Below are positions 44,069-53,800 of a stretch of 58,783 nucleotides of DNA, piece by piece. The stretch comes from Candidatus Aristotella avistercoris. GTDB lineage: Bacteria > Bacillota > Clostridia > Oscillospirales > Ruminococcaceae. The notes under the pieces were generated by a model. The model made no database searches, was not told the DNA's origin, and saw nothing but the letters and a program-made list of their open reading frames with translations. Location of the stretch: NCBI GenBank assembly GCA_904397835.1, contig CAJFOV010000005.1:1-58783 (forward strand), read 5' to 3'. The position numbers were made by a program, and so were the translations under genes. Numbering within the stretch: the stretch's first letter is position 1; every line of letters starts with the position of its first letter.

Positions 44069-46096
44069 CTACAGCACCAGATTCCCCAAGAGATAGACCA
44101 GGAAGGAGATCCCATAGGCCCAGGCGAAGTGGAGCAGTGCACTGATGATGGGCCACCGGATGCCGCCCAGCTCCCTGGCCATGGTGGTCAAGGTGGAAAT
44201 ACAGGGGACATACAGCAGGGCGAACACCAGAAAAGCCGCGGCAGAGGCCGGTGTGAAGGCCCCCGATAGACCGATGGCCAGGGCCGCTCCAGCACCCCCA
44301 TACACCAGTTGGAAGGTGCTGACCATGGCCTCCTTGGCCACAACTCCAGCACATAGGGCCATGGCCGCCTGCCAGAACCCAAAGCCCAGGGGAGCAAACA
44401 GCGGGGCAAGCTCCCGGCCCCACAGGGCAAAGAGGCTCTGGGTGAGGGATTCGGTCCAGGTGAAATGGGGGGTCAGGTGCTGCAGCAGCCAGACCAGCAG
44501 GCTCATGACAAAGATGGTGGTACCCGCCTTGACCAGGAAGCCCTCGCACTTGATCCACAGATGCTTCCAGATGACCGCCGGAGTCGGCAGGCGATAGGGG
44601 GGCAGCTCCATGACAAAGCTGGCGGGGTCCGTCCGGGTGTAAAAGGAGTCCTTGAGCAGCAGACCGGTGCAGATGGCGGCGGCCAGCCCCAGCAGATAGA
44701 GGAGAAAGACCACCAGTCCCGCATGCTCCGGAAAGAAGAGGGTGGCAAAGAGGCCATAGAGGGGCAGCCGTGCCCCACAGGACAGGAAGGGAATGAGCAG
44801 GACCGTCAGCCGCTGGTCCCGCTCATTGGCCATGCCTCTGGCGGCCATCATGGCGGGCACGGAGCAGCCGAAGCCCATGAGCATGGGGATGAAGGATGCG
44901 CCCGTCAGACCGATTTTTCGCAGGGGGCGGTCCATCAGAAAGGCGGCCCGGGCCAGATATCCGCTGTCCTCCAGCAGGGAGAGAAAGAGGAAGAGCAGGG
45001 CGATCTGGGGGAGAAAGGCCAGCACGCTGCCCACCCCACCCAGGATGGCCTCCAGCAGCAGACTGCGCAGCCAGGCGGGGGCGTTCCAGCGGGTCAGCAG
45101 AGCACCCAGAAAGGCGGCCAGATCCTCCTGCAGCAGGGACTCCATGGCCTCCTTCAGATGGCTGCCAATGGGCCCAAAGGTGATGAAAAAGACGGCGAAC
45201 ATCACCAAAAAGAAGAGGGGAATGGCCAACAGGGGGTGGATCACCACATCGTCCACCCGGTCGCTCCGCCGGTGCTTGGGCGCCTGTGGAGTCGTGCTCT
45301 TCTGTCCGGCCTGGGAGAGCACCCGGCCAATCCAGCGGTAGCGGGCGTCGGACAGCATGGTCTCCCGGTCGGCATAAGCGCTGGTGGACTCGTAGGCCTG
45401 TGCCACCTGCTCCAGCTGGTCCTGGCGCTCCTGGGAGAGGTGCAGCTCCCGGGCCAATTCCGGGTCCCGCTCCAGCAGCCGTCCGCTGGAAAAGCGCAGG
45501 GGCACCTGCGCACCGCAGCCGCTGGCCTGCAGAATCTGGCCGATGCCGGTCAGGGCCGCCTCGGTGGCATAGTTGTAGCTGGTCTTCGGCCGACTGGTTC
45601 GCCCACCTTGCAGGACCTCCTGGATCACCTGCAGGAGTTGGGGGATCCCCTCCCCCAGCCGGGCGGAGATGCCCACCACCGGCAGGGAGAGGGCCGTCTC
45701 CAACTGGGGAAGGTTCCAATCCAGCCCCTGGGCCGAGACCTCGTCCATCATATTGACGGCAAGCACCATGGGGCGCTCCAGATCCATCAGCTGGGCGGTG
45801 AGGAAGAGGTTGCGCTCCAGATTGGTGCCGTCCACAATGTTGAGGATCAGATCCGGCCGCTCCTGCAGCAGATAGTCCCGGGTGATCCGCTCCTCCAGGG
45901 AGTAGGGGGTCAGGGAGTAGATCCCCGGCAGGTCCAAAAGCGTTCCCTCGCCGTGTTCCAGGGGGAGGCGCCCCTCCTTTTTTTCCACCGTCACGCCAGG
46001 CCAGTTGCCCACCTGCAGGCTGGAGCCAGTCAAAAGATTAAACAGGGTGGTTTTGCCGCAGTTAGGGTTCCCCACCAAGGCGATCCGATAGGCCAT
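44069..46096 (-). CDS. feoB: Ferrous iron transporter FeoB
   Basis: A 675-residue Fe2+ transporter with an N-terminal G domain (G1 GNPNCGKTTLF, G3 DLPGIYSLTPYS, G4 NMMD) and a membrane part with two Gate motifs, the first including FIPMLMGFGCSVPAMMAAR and LSCGARLPLY, the second VAKEAMVSTF. The G protein, spacer helices and about eight or more spans are all present; the length is slightly short of E. coli FeoB. GGGGGGAAC precedes the ATG at 46096. It follows feoA by 64 bases; the two form an operon. Confidence 0.95.
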   Translation of the reverse strand: MAYRIALVGNPNCGKTTLFNLLTGSSLQVGNWPGVTVEKKEGRLPLEHGEGTLLDLPGIYSLTPYSLEERITRDYLLQERPDLILNIVDGTNLERNLFLTAQLMDLERPMVLAVNMMDEVSAQGLDWNLPQLETALSLPVVGISARLGEGIPQLLQVIQEVLQGGRTSRPKTSYNYATEAALTGIGQILQASGCGAQVPLRFSSGRLLERDPELARELHLSQERQDQLEQVAQAYESTSAYADRETMLSDARYRWIGRVLSQAGQKSTTPQAPKHRRSDRVDDVVIHPLLAIPLFFLVMFAVFFITFGPIGSHLKEAMESLLQEDLAAFLGALLTRWNAPAWLRSLLLEAILGGVGSVLAFLPQIALLFLFLSLLEDSGYLARAAFLMDRPLRKIGLTGASFIPMLMGFGCSVPAMMAARGMANERDQRLTVLLIPFLSCGARLPLYGLFATLFFPEHAGLVVFLLYLLGLAAAICTGLLLKDSFYTRTDPASFVMELPPYRLPTPAVIWKHLWIKCEGFLVKAGTTIFVMSLLVWLLQHLTPHFTWTESLTQSLFALWGRELAPLFAPLGFGFWQAAMALCAGVVAKEAMVSTFQLVYGGAGAALAIGLSGAFTPASAAAFLVFALLYVPCISTLTTMARELGGIRWPIISALLHFAWAYGISFLVYLLGNLVL

Positions 46097-46160
46097 ATCC
46101 GTTCCCCCCACGTCGCTGATTTTGCCACCTCCCCACAGGGGGAAGGAGCCTCCCTTCAGT

Positions 46161-46403
46161 TTATGCGTAGGGCTGCATCCATATGAGTTGGGCGTCCTCT
46201 TTGCGCAGGGTCAGCTCATACCCCCGCAGATGGACCTGGATGGGATCCCCAAAGGGGGCGGCCCGCCGGACCCAGACTGGGGTTCCCGGCAACATCCCCA
46301 GATCCGCCAGGCGGCGCTTGATGGCGCGGGGGCACCGCAAGGCTTGCACCACCCCGCCGCTGCCAGGCCGGAGTTTGCTCAGGGGACACAGGTTTTCTGA
46401 CAT
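46161..46403 (-). CDS. feoA: Ferrous iron transport protein FeoA
   Basis: An 80-residue SH3-like FeoA protein that supports FeoB. Family features: CPLSKLRPGSGGVV, the RRLADLGMLPGTPVWV core and DPIQVHLRGYELTLRKEDA. GGGAGGTG precedes ATG 46403; a GTG three codons upstream overlaps the ribosome site and is less likely. First gene of the feoAB operon. I see no clear Fur box in the 150 bases upstream. Confidence 0.93.
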   Translation of the reverse strand: MSENLCPLSKLRPGSGGVVQALRCPRAIKRRLADLGMLPGTPVWVRRAAPFGDPIQVHLRGYELTLRKEDAQLIWMQPYA

Positions 46404-46506
46404 GGTTTTCACCTCCCGTGGTGCTGGATGTTCTCCCCCAAAAATGTAGGAAGTCTCCCCCTATCCTATGAATTGGGGCCAGAATGGGGTTCCAACTGGG
46501 GCCCTG

Positions 46507-46535
46507 TTGCACTGGGGATAAAAATTGAGTATACT
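46507..46535 (+). promoter_or_regulatory. Promoter of the membrane protein gene
   Basis: TTGCAC (46507-46512), 17 bases, TATACT (46530-46535). Only about 15 leader bases precede the ATG at 46557, just enough for AGGGGGA. Confidence 0.65.
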
Positions 46536-46556
46536 GGGGCAAAAAGGGGGATCACC

Positions 46557-47129
46557 ATGGCCGGATGCGGCGGTCACAGCATGTTCAAAGGGGCGGGCAG
46601 GTGTCCCATCCCTCTCAGCGCCCTGGCTCTGTTTCTGGCGGGAGGGGCCCTTGGGGCTTTGGCCAAATGGCTGGATGTGACCAGCACCTTTTGGGGGGAC
46701 CTCTTCTCTCAAATGTCTGTCTGGGTTCTTCTGGGTGTTCTGATGGCGCTGGCCAGTGCCACACCGGCTCGGGCGGCGGTACATGTCCTGTGCTTCTGTG
46801 TGGGAATGTTGCTGGCCTACTACTGGTTGGCACAGCGGCTGCAGGTGGGGTATTCCCAGACCATGTTCGCCGGATGGCTGCTCTTTGCACTGTTCTCTCC
46901 AATCTTTGCCGGCCTGGTCTGGCATGTCAGGAGGGGCGGTCCGTTGGCTCGGCTGCTGTCGGTGGGCGTGCTGTTGTTCCAAGGGGGCGCATCCCTTTTG
47001 CTCTTCGGCAAGCTCCATGTGACAGACTGGGTCTGCATCCTTCTGACCGGTTGGCTGCTGTTTTTTGGCGCCAGAACAAAATGTTTGGGCCGGGCCGCAG
47101 AATCCAAGGATGGCATTGACGAGCCATAA
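46557..47129 (+). CDS. Hypothetical polytopic membrane protein
   Basis: A 190-residue protein with about five or six hydrophobic spans (for example LSALALFLAGGALGALAKWL and VHVLCFCVGMLLAYYWLAQ) and a short polar tail. I do not recognise the family. AGGGGGA before the ATG and a consensus promoter support it as real. It diverges from feoAB. The tRNA-Arg promoter begins inside its last codons. Confidence 0.7.
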   Translation: MAGCGGHSMFKGAGRCPIPLSALALFLAGGALGALAKWLDVTSTFWGDLFSQMSVWVLLGVLMALASATPARAAVHVLCFCVGMLLAYYWLAQRLQVGYSQTMFAGWLLFALFSPIFAGLVWHVRRGGPLARLLSVGVLLFQGGASLLLFGKLHVTDWVCILLTGWLLFFGARTKCLGRAAESKDGIDEP

Positions 47130-47144
47130 AAAAGGTGCTATAAT
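47116..47144 (+). promoter_or_regulatory. Promoter of tRNA-Arg (ACG)
   Basis: TTGACG (47116-47121), 17 bases and TATAAT (47139-47144), 19 bases before the tRNA. The -35 lies inside the end of the upstream coding sequence. Confidence 0.85.
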
Positions 47145-47163
47145 AATTAAGTTCAATGGATCT

Positions 47164-47240
47164 GCGCCAATAGCTCAGCTGGATAGAGTGTTTGGCTACG
47201 AACCAAAAGGTCGGGGGTTCGAGTCCCTCTTGGCGCACCA
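47164..47240 (+). tRNA. tRNA-Arg (anticodon ACG)
   Basis: Acceptor GCGCCAA pairs with TTGGCGC, anticodon arm TTTGG-CTACGAA-CCAAA gives ACG (wobble inosine expected), and CCA is encoded. Confidence 0.95.
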
Positions 47241-47241
47241 G

Positions 47242-47283
47242 GCTGAGCTTGGACGCATGTTGCGTTCCAGGCTCGGCTTTTTC
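47242..47283 (+). terminator. tRNA-Arg terminator
   Basis: A long stem of about 16 bp with G-U pairs and one bulge (GCTGAGC at the base with GCTCGGC), then TTTTT. Confidence 0.85.
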
Positions 47284-47839
47284 TTTTACCTGGCCCCTCG
47301 CGTCTAGGTTCAGGGGATGATCTTGTCAACAGTTCTCATATCGGAGCAAGTGCTAAATTGGCTGCTCCGATTTTTTCCATCAGAAGGATACATATGCCGC
47401 TGTTCTGCCTCCTCTGCAAAGGAGAGCTCCAGGTTGCCCCCGAATGTAGGTGCCCCTGTGGGGGATTCAATGCCCGCGGCTTTTGCGACGAGAAGGCGCC
47501 GCTTGCGTCTTCCTCCAATGGAATCAAATCCGAACCTTTGTCCGATGGGAGTTGGGTTCGGATTTTCTGTCTTCTTGCTTTTGTAGAACGGAAGAGGCGG
47601 CACGGAACGGCGGATGGGGCCAAAAAACTGCCGGCAAGTTGGGTGGGATGCAACATGTGTTGCATCATGCCCCTGGTGTGCCCCGCTTGGTCCGATCATC
47701 CCCCGGGAGGAGGCGGCGTAGGAAAATCTGTGGAGGTTTTTCCGCACCTCATGTACAGCGGACCGGCAAAGGATGCGGGGAGATGGGCATTCCAGCTGCA
47801 TTGCCGTTCTGTCACAACAAATTGGGAAGGAGTGCGCCC
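47284..47839. other. Gene-poor region with three hairpins
   Basis: About 555 bases between tRNA-Arg and the methyltransferase. It holds an 8-bp hairpin plus T6 (47341-47376), an 11-bp perfect hairpin plus TTTT (AAATCCGAACC with GGTTCGGATTT, 47526-47566) and an 8-bp hairpin GATGCAAC-ATGT-GTTGCATC (47647-47666). Open frames run across it on both strands but have no ribosome sites. I do not recognise an RNA family. Confidence 0.45.
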
Positions 47840-48679
47840 ATGCCGAATATCATTGAGATCACAGATCTCTCCTGCCCGGAGCTGGATCTGTTTGCCCGGT
47901 TGACCCAGGCCCAGTTGCGCAACCGCTTGGAGCCGGAGAAGGGAATCTTTATTGCAGAGAGTCCCAAGGTCATTGGCACGGCCCTGGATGCCGGATATGT
48001 GCCCGTTGCCCTGCTGATGGAGCGCCGGCAGCTGGCTGGACAGGCCCAAAGCATTCTGGCCCGCTGTGGAGAGATCCCCGTCTACACCGGGGACCGGGAG
48101 CTGTTGGCCCAACTCACCGGCTATGCGTTGACCCGGGGGGTGCTCTGTGCCATGAGGCGGCCCACGCTGCCCACAGTGGAAGCCCTCTGTACAGGCGCCC
48201 GGCGGGTGGCAGTGCTAGAAAATATTGTGGACTCCACCAACGTGGGGGCCATTTTCCGCTCCGCCGCGGCTCTGGGGATGGATGGCGTGCTGTTGACGCC
48301 CTCCTGCTGTGACCCACTCTGCCGCCGGGCGGTGCGGGTCAGCATGGGGACGGTCTTTCAGATCCCCTGGACCTACCTTGGGGAGGATCCCGCCCACTGG
48401 CCCCACCCGGGTCTGGAGCGCCTGCGGGAGCTGGGATTCTGCACCGCTGCCATGGCACTGGGGGAACGCACAATCTCCATTGCGGATCCCCGCCTGGCCC
48501 GGATGGAAAAGCTGGCCATCGTGCTGGGAACGGAGGGGGACGGCCTTGCCCCCGCCACCGTTGCGGGGTGTGACTACGCGGTGAAAATCCCCATGTCCCA
48601 CGGGGTGGATTCCCTGAATGTGGCGGCAGCCAGCGCCGTGGCCTTTTGGCAGCTGCGGGCCGGAGAGATGGAACGGTAG
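47840..48679 (+). CDS. SpoU/TrmH family RNA methyltransferase
   Basis: A 279-residue SPOUT methyltransferase. The N-terminal substrate-binding part includes FIAESPKVIGTALDAG; the catalytic part has the three SpoU motifs: LENIVDSTNVGAIFRSAAAL, IVLGTEGDGLAP and IPMSHGVDSLNVAAASAV (knotted SAM site). Likely target is a ribose 2'-O in rRNA or tRNA. GAAGGAG precedes ATG 47840. Longer in-frame upstream sequence is not conserved with the family. Terminator follows. Confidence 0.92.
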   Translation: MPNIIEITDLSCPELDLFARLTQAQLRNRLEPEKGIFIAESPKVIGTALDAGYVPVALLMERRQLAGQAQSILARCGEIPVYTGDRELLAQLTGYALTRGVLCAMRRPTLPTVEALCTGARRVAVLENIVDSTNVGAIFRSAAALGMDGVLLTPSCCDPLCRRAVRVSMGTVFQIPWTYLGEDPAHWPHPGLERLRELGFCTAAMALGERTISIADPRLARMEKLAIVLGTEGDGLAPATVAGCDYAVKIPMSHGVDSLNVAAASAVAFWQLRAGEMER

Positions 48680-48766
48680 AACCCAGTCCCCTTGGGTGCG
48701 CCAGTGCGATGAGCGGGCAAAAGCCGCCCCGCAGAGCCATCGCTGCTATGACACAAACACCAGCAA

Positions 48767-48796
48767 AAAGAGCCGCATTTGCGGCTCTTTTTTACG
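48767..48796. terminator. Bidirectional terminator
   Basis: AAGAGCCGCA pairs with TGCGGCTCTT around a short loop, with T runs on both strands, between the convergent methyltransferase and dehydrogenase genes. Confidence 0.85.
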
Positions 48797-48843
48797 TTGC
48801 GGCACCCTTGGATGCCCAATATATTTGGAGTGGGGGCAACCTG

Positions 48844-49881
48844 CTATGGCACCGCAATGGCCACCTTGATGACCCCGTCCTGCCGGTTTTCAAAGAGGGC
48901 ATAGGCCTCTTCAATCTGGGAGAGGGGATAGGTGTGGGTGATCAGAGGCGTGGCGTCGATCTTCTGTTGGGCGATGAGCTGTAAAATCTCGTCGCAGTCG
49001 CAGCCGTCCACGCCACCGGTCTGAAAGATCAGGTTTTTTCCGTACATCCGGGGGAGGGGGAGCACCTGATCCCGGTCATAGAGCGCCACCACCGTCACAA
49101 TGGCATTGGGGCGGGCGCACTGCCAGGCCAGCTGGAAGGTCTCATCGCTGCCGGCCACCTCCAGGACCCGATCGGCGCCGCCGTGGCTGCTGTGCTGCCG
49201 GCAGGCTTGGACCACCTGTTCCGGCCCCACCACCAGCACCTGGGGATAGTGCTGCCGGACAAACTGCTGACGCAGGGGATCCTTTTCACAGACAATCACC
49301 TGCCGGGGCCCCTGGAGCAGGACGCAGAGGAGGGTGCAGATGCCGGTGGGCCCTGCTCCAAGGATCAGCACCGTGTCCTGGGGATCAATCTTTGAGATGC
49401 GGGTGGCCCAAAATCCCGTGGCCAGGAGATCCCCCACAAAAAGGGCCTGCCGGTCCGAGACCCCATGGGGAATCCGGTTGAGCCCCTGATTGGCATAGGG
49501 GACCCGGACATACTCCGCCTGGCCGCCGTCAATGCGGCAGCCCAGGGCCCAACCTCCGTTGGGATCGGTGCAGTTGTTGACAAAGCCATGTTGGCAGAAA
49601 AAACATTTGCCGCAAAAGGTCTCCACATTGACGGTCACCCGATCCCCTGGACGGACGGCCGTAACCGCGGGCCCCACCTGTTCCACCACGCCGACCATCT
49701 CATGGCCCACGGTGATTCCGGGCACCGCGCGGGGCACGCTGCCGTGTTTGATGTGCAGGTCGCTGGTACAGATGCTGGCCAACGTCACCCTGACGATGGC
49801 ATCCTGGTCCTCCAGGAGGGTCGGTTTGGGTTTTTCTACCGGTACAAATTTACCCGGCGCCACATAGGTGTAGGTGAACAT
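48844..49881 (-). CDS. Zinc-dependent medium-chain alcohol dehydrogenase
   Basis: A 345-residue MDR enzyme of the threonine/sorbitol dehydrogenase-like group. Catalytic zinc ligands are Cys38 (ICTSDLH) and His60-Glu61 in VGHEMVGVV; the structural zinc lobe is CGKCFFCQHGFVNNC. The Rossmann loop LILGAGPTGI binds NAD(P). It oxidises an alcohol or polyol; the substrate is unknown. GGGAGG lies about nine bases before the ATG. Monocistronic. Confidence 0.9.
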   Translation of the reverse strand: MFTYTYVAPGKFVPVEKPKPTLLEDQDAIVRVTLASICTSDLHIKHGSVPRAVPGITVGHEMVGVVEQVGPAVTAVRPGDRVTVNVETFCGKCFFCQHGFVNNCTDPNGGWALGCRIDGGQAEYVRVPYANQGLNRIPHGVSDRQALFVGDLLATGFWATRISKIDPQDTVLILGAGPTGICTLLCVLLQGPRQVIVCEKDPLRQQFVRQHYPQVLVVGPEQVVQACRQHSSHGGADRVLEVAGSDETFQLAWQCARPNAIVTVVALYDRDQVLPLPRMYGKNLIFQTGGVDGCDCDEILQLIAQQKIDATPLITHTYPLSQIEEAYALFENRQDGVIKVAIAVP

Positions 49882-49910
49882 GTGCGTACAACCTCCCTTT
49901 CTTTGTCTCC

Positions 49911-49939
49911 AGTATATGAGAAAAAGCAGAGCGGTTCAA
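49911..49939 (-). promoter_or_regulatory. Promoter of the alcohol dehydrogenase
   Basis: On the minus strand TTGAAC (49934-49939), 17 bases and TATACT (49911-49916), about 30 bases before the start. Confidence 0.7.
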
Positions 49940-50478
49940 GGGGCCCCATCGGGCAGGGAATCAAAAGATCGGTTGACTGGAACTCGTTCTCTGGCCGGTG
50001 TCAGTCTAGGTCCACAGAGGGCCAGGAAGTCTATTCCAAACTTATGAATATTTTGTGCCAATTCATCTGGCGATTTGATGCAGCATCTGATATAATAAAA
50101 CATAAAGTGATTGCTCCTGCGGAGCGATTTTGTGATCCATCTTTCTGACACATCGCTTGTCCTGCCAGTCAGGCATTCCAATCCGGAGTGGACGGGCTGT
50201 GCCATATGGAGGAGGAGGGGATGGCATTGGGGTGGAAAAACACGGTTGGACAGACCAAGGAAGCACCCTCTGGAAGGGTCTGCCTCCTTTTCTCTCTTGC
50301 CTCAAAGTAAAAATTGCCCTGTGACAGCCCGCTTTTGGGACTGCCGCAGGGTCTTTTGTCGTTCTTTGGTCTCTTAACAAGAAGATAAACCTATGCCCAA
50401 TCTTCTATGGTTGGGATACCACGCGTGGCCGATCTGTGAAGGATATGCCACAGAGGAAATAAATTTGGAGGAGAAAAA
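49940..50478. other. Gene-free stretch upstream of the immunity locus
   Basis: About 540 bases with no supported gene. It holds TATAAT at 50091-50096, a small GCTCC-TGC-GGAGC hairpin near 50114-50126 followed by GATTTT, and two imperfect hairpins with T-rich tails around 50260-50300 and 50317-50362. These could be remnants of a lost gene with its terminators. Confidence 0.4.
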
Positions 50479-50757
50479 ATGGTGGACTTTACGCTCAATA
50501 TAATATCCCATCTGTTGGGAAGTACATCAACCTTTTTGCGCAACAACTGGTCCCTGCTTCTGGTACTCATAGGGTTCCTGTTTCTGCTGGGTGCGCTGTT
50601 CCGTTGGAAATGGATCTGCGATCCCCAGCAGGAGGACCCCGACAGCTGGAAGGGCAAAACCTACCGGGCCGTTGGAGAAAAGGGCTATCGGGTTGTCATG
50701 GGCGGTCTGGGGCTTGTGATGCTCTCTGGTGGGGTGGCCTGTTGGATATTGTTATAG
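50479..50757 (+). CDS. Imm17-like small membrane protein
   Basis: A 92-residue protein with two spans (LLLVLIGFLFLLGALF and YRVVMGGLGLVMLSGGVACW) joined by a polar loop. The pattern GALFRWKWICD followed by GEKGYRVVMGGLG resembles the Imm17 family of polymorphic-toxin immunity proteins (G-x-x-x-x-W-x-W before a polar loop, then G-R-x-G-x-R-x-x-Y). TTGGAGGAG precedes the ATG. It lies 93 bases before a large SUFU/Imm33-like protein, which strengthens the immunity reading. It could be an unrelated two-span protein. Confidence 0.6.
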   Translation: MVDFTLNIISHLLGSTSTFLRNNWSLLLVLIGFLFLLGALFRWKWICDPQQEDPDSWKGKTYRAVGEKGYRVVMGGLGLVMLSGGVACWILL

Positions 50758-50850
50758 TTTCTGGTTGGAGCAATGCGAGAAATATCAATTGGCCGCTCTG
50801 GCAGGGGAATCTTGCCAGAGTGCTTTGAAAGATCTGGGAGGATATGACCG

Positions 50851-53800
50851 ATGAATCTGATAGAGCAGCTGGAAATTTGGCAGGAGCGGGGACAGTATGA
50901 CGCCATCATCCGGGCGCTTGAGTCTATGGGGGAGGCCAGCCGTTCCCCGGAACTGACGGGTCTTTTGGCCAGAGCCTATGAGAATGCGGCCAACGGCGAC
51001 GAACATCTGGAGTACCACAAGAGGGCCCTCCACCTGCTGGAGAGCGCCCCCATGGAGGAGGACCCCAATTGGAATTTCCGCATGGGCTTTGCCCTCTACT
51101 GGCTGGAGCAGTGGGGGCAGGCCATCCCCTATTTGGAGCGGATCTTTGCCCAGATTCCTCAGGATCTCCAGACCCTTGCCTTTTGGGCGGATGCCAGGGA
51201 GCTGCTGGAGGAGTGCAGAGCACATGCAGGCCTGGTGGAAAAGGACGGCCCCGGTTTACAGCCCTATTCCCAGGAGGCACTGCAGGCCCTTCAGGATCAT
51301 ATCCACACTCACTTTGGCCTCTACACCCGGCTTTATCACGATCAGGGTACGCCAGGGGAGCCCGCGGTTGACCTCCTTTTGGTGGCGCCCACGGCGGAAC
51401 ATGACCACTACACCCTGTTGACCTTGGGAATGGGAAGCTACCGGATGCATGTGCCAGAGGAGCTGCGTCAATACCACCTGGAGCGGGCAGAGTTGCTCCT
51501 TACCCTGCCGGCAGACTGGAATTTTAAAGTGGATGACCCTATTTGGACCTGGCCATTGGAATGGCTGGAGCTGTTGGCAAAACTCCCCGCAAGAGAAAAC
51601 TCCTGGTTGGGATGGGGCCATACCGCATCAAATCCCAGCGAGGGTCCTTTTGCTAGAAACACCCAGTTCACTGGCAGCATCCTGCTCACCCCTGGCTCCT
51701 ATGCCCGTGAGGCGGCAGTCTGTCAGCTGCCAGATGGGGAAGAGGTCAACTTCTATGAGGTTATCCCTCTCTACCAGGAGGAGATGGAGTATAAGTGCGC
51801 CCATGACGCAGAGGCGCTGCTACAGCTCTTTGAGGAGGAACCGGAGGAGATCTCCCTGAGCCCTCTGGATTTGAATCGGACAAATGTCTGTGCCTGGAGG
51901 AAAAAAGACTACTGTATCCCGCCAGAGGATCTACAAAATCTCCTCCCCAATTGGAGCGGCCCCCAGGGCTGTTATGTCACCGACCGGGTCTCTGTGGACG
52001 GCTGCCCGGTGGGATTCTGCTACCGGGTGGAGCCTCAAGAGGAGGATCAGAACTGGGACAGCGGCTGGCGTTTCCTTGCTGGTGATCAGAGGGAGGAGGA
52101 CCTACAGGATCGGGATCAGATGAGTGTTTTTACCCTCAACGCCGCCTGTAACTACGCGCCAGAGATCATCCCTCTGCTGCGGGCGCCCTATGGCAGTGCC
52201 TATCGCCGGGACGGGCAGGGAGTTTTTCAGCCTCTGGGGGATGCGCCGGTGATGGTTGTCCCGCTGGGAGAGCCGCTGTTGAGTCCCAAGGACCTACAGG
52301 TGTTGGAGTCCTTCCAGGAGGGCTCCTCCGCCTACTTTGGCCGCACGGTTCAATACCTCGATGATTTGATTGAACGGGGCCTGGAGGAACACCGCTTTAC
52401 CCAGGAACAGGTCCACCAGGATTTGGACATTGCCCTCTGGTACGCCTATGCCTGGAACAACATGGATGACTATGAACACTACTACCGCACCACCCAGTGG
52501 ATGCCCGCCTCTGCCTGCAATGCCAAGGGCTGTGGGGCCTGGTACTACCGGTACGCCTGCGCACTGCTCTACTGCGGCCGCCTGGAGGAGGCCCGGACCT
52601 ATGCGGAGCAGGGAATCCTGGAGGAACCGGATTACCCCTGGGGCTATCTGGAGGTGGCAAAGCTGCGGTGCCACTTTGGGGATATTTCAGGCGCCTTGGA
52701 GGCGGTGGCCCAGGGACTGAAATTGGTGCCAGGGGACTATGAGTTTGTCACCCTGCAGCAGGAGATTCTCCAGGGCCGCTCCCTGGAGGAGATGGAGTAC
52801 CACTTTATTGACCCCGGCCACGATCGGGATCTGCAGAAGGGGCTCTCCCAAGAGCAGCGGGATAAACTGCGGGCTGTCTCCGGCATTCTCTGCAACAGGG
52901 AGCGGTTGGAGGAGATCAAACAGATCTTTGCCCCCTCCAACTGGCAGGCGGACCATCCCTTTTGCACCTGTTGTGTCTCCGTGGGAGAAAGAACGCTATC
53001 CCTGGAGTTTCATATGAACGAGGCGGCCCTGTCCAAGATGGATCCGGCCCGACTTCAAGCGCTTTGGACCCGGGTGCGGGAGGAATTTCTGCAGCGGCAG
53101 GAGCAGGAGATGCTTTATGATTTGTACGCCGTGACCGTTTTTTGGAATGGCGAGGTGGAGCTCCTCTATCGCGCCTGTGAAAGCGATCTGGGCCTGCAGG
53201 TCCGCCTGACCCGGGGGGGAAATGCAGGGGACGGGGTTCCATTTCTCCTGGAGAACAAGGAGGAGCAGGAGGAGGATCCGGAAGCGATCCCCGTGCCATC
53301 CTTGCCGGAGGTCCTCCGATTCTATCGCCGGCAGGGGACGGAGACCCAGTACGGATGGTGCTGGTTGGATCGGGATCACCAGGCCCTTGTGGAGTACACC
53401 GGTACAGTGGGTGCGGTGGGCCAGCGGCGGTATATTCCGTGGAATGGGACGCCGGAGCAGGGGCGCAGCCTGTTGGAGCAGGCCGGGACCCGTCTCCGGG
53501 AGCGGGGCTACAGACCTTGGGCCCCCCAGGAGGAGATCTGGCTGGTGGTCCAAATCCCCATCCCCAAAGTGGAGTTCTGTGGAGATATGCTGTTTGATGT
53601 CAAGGGGCTTCAGCAGCAGGTGGAACAGTTGCTGGCGCAGTCACTGGATCAGTTGGGATTGGGCTATCTGGACAACCAGGAGTTCGGTCCCAGCTCCGAT
53701 ATATCCGATGCCTATGTGCTCAATTTCTACTGTGTGGCAGTGGACCGCGACCGGGGCACGCAAGGGGTGTGCAGTGCCCTTAAAGAGCTGGCGAATGCCC

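Noticed and set aside
44465-46186. A 573-residue open frame antisense to feoB
   Set aside because: Gln/Gly-rich low-complexity shadow; feoB on the opposite strand has all motifs.
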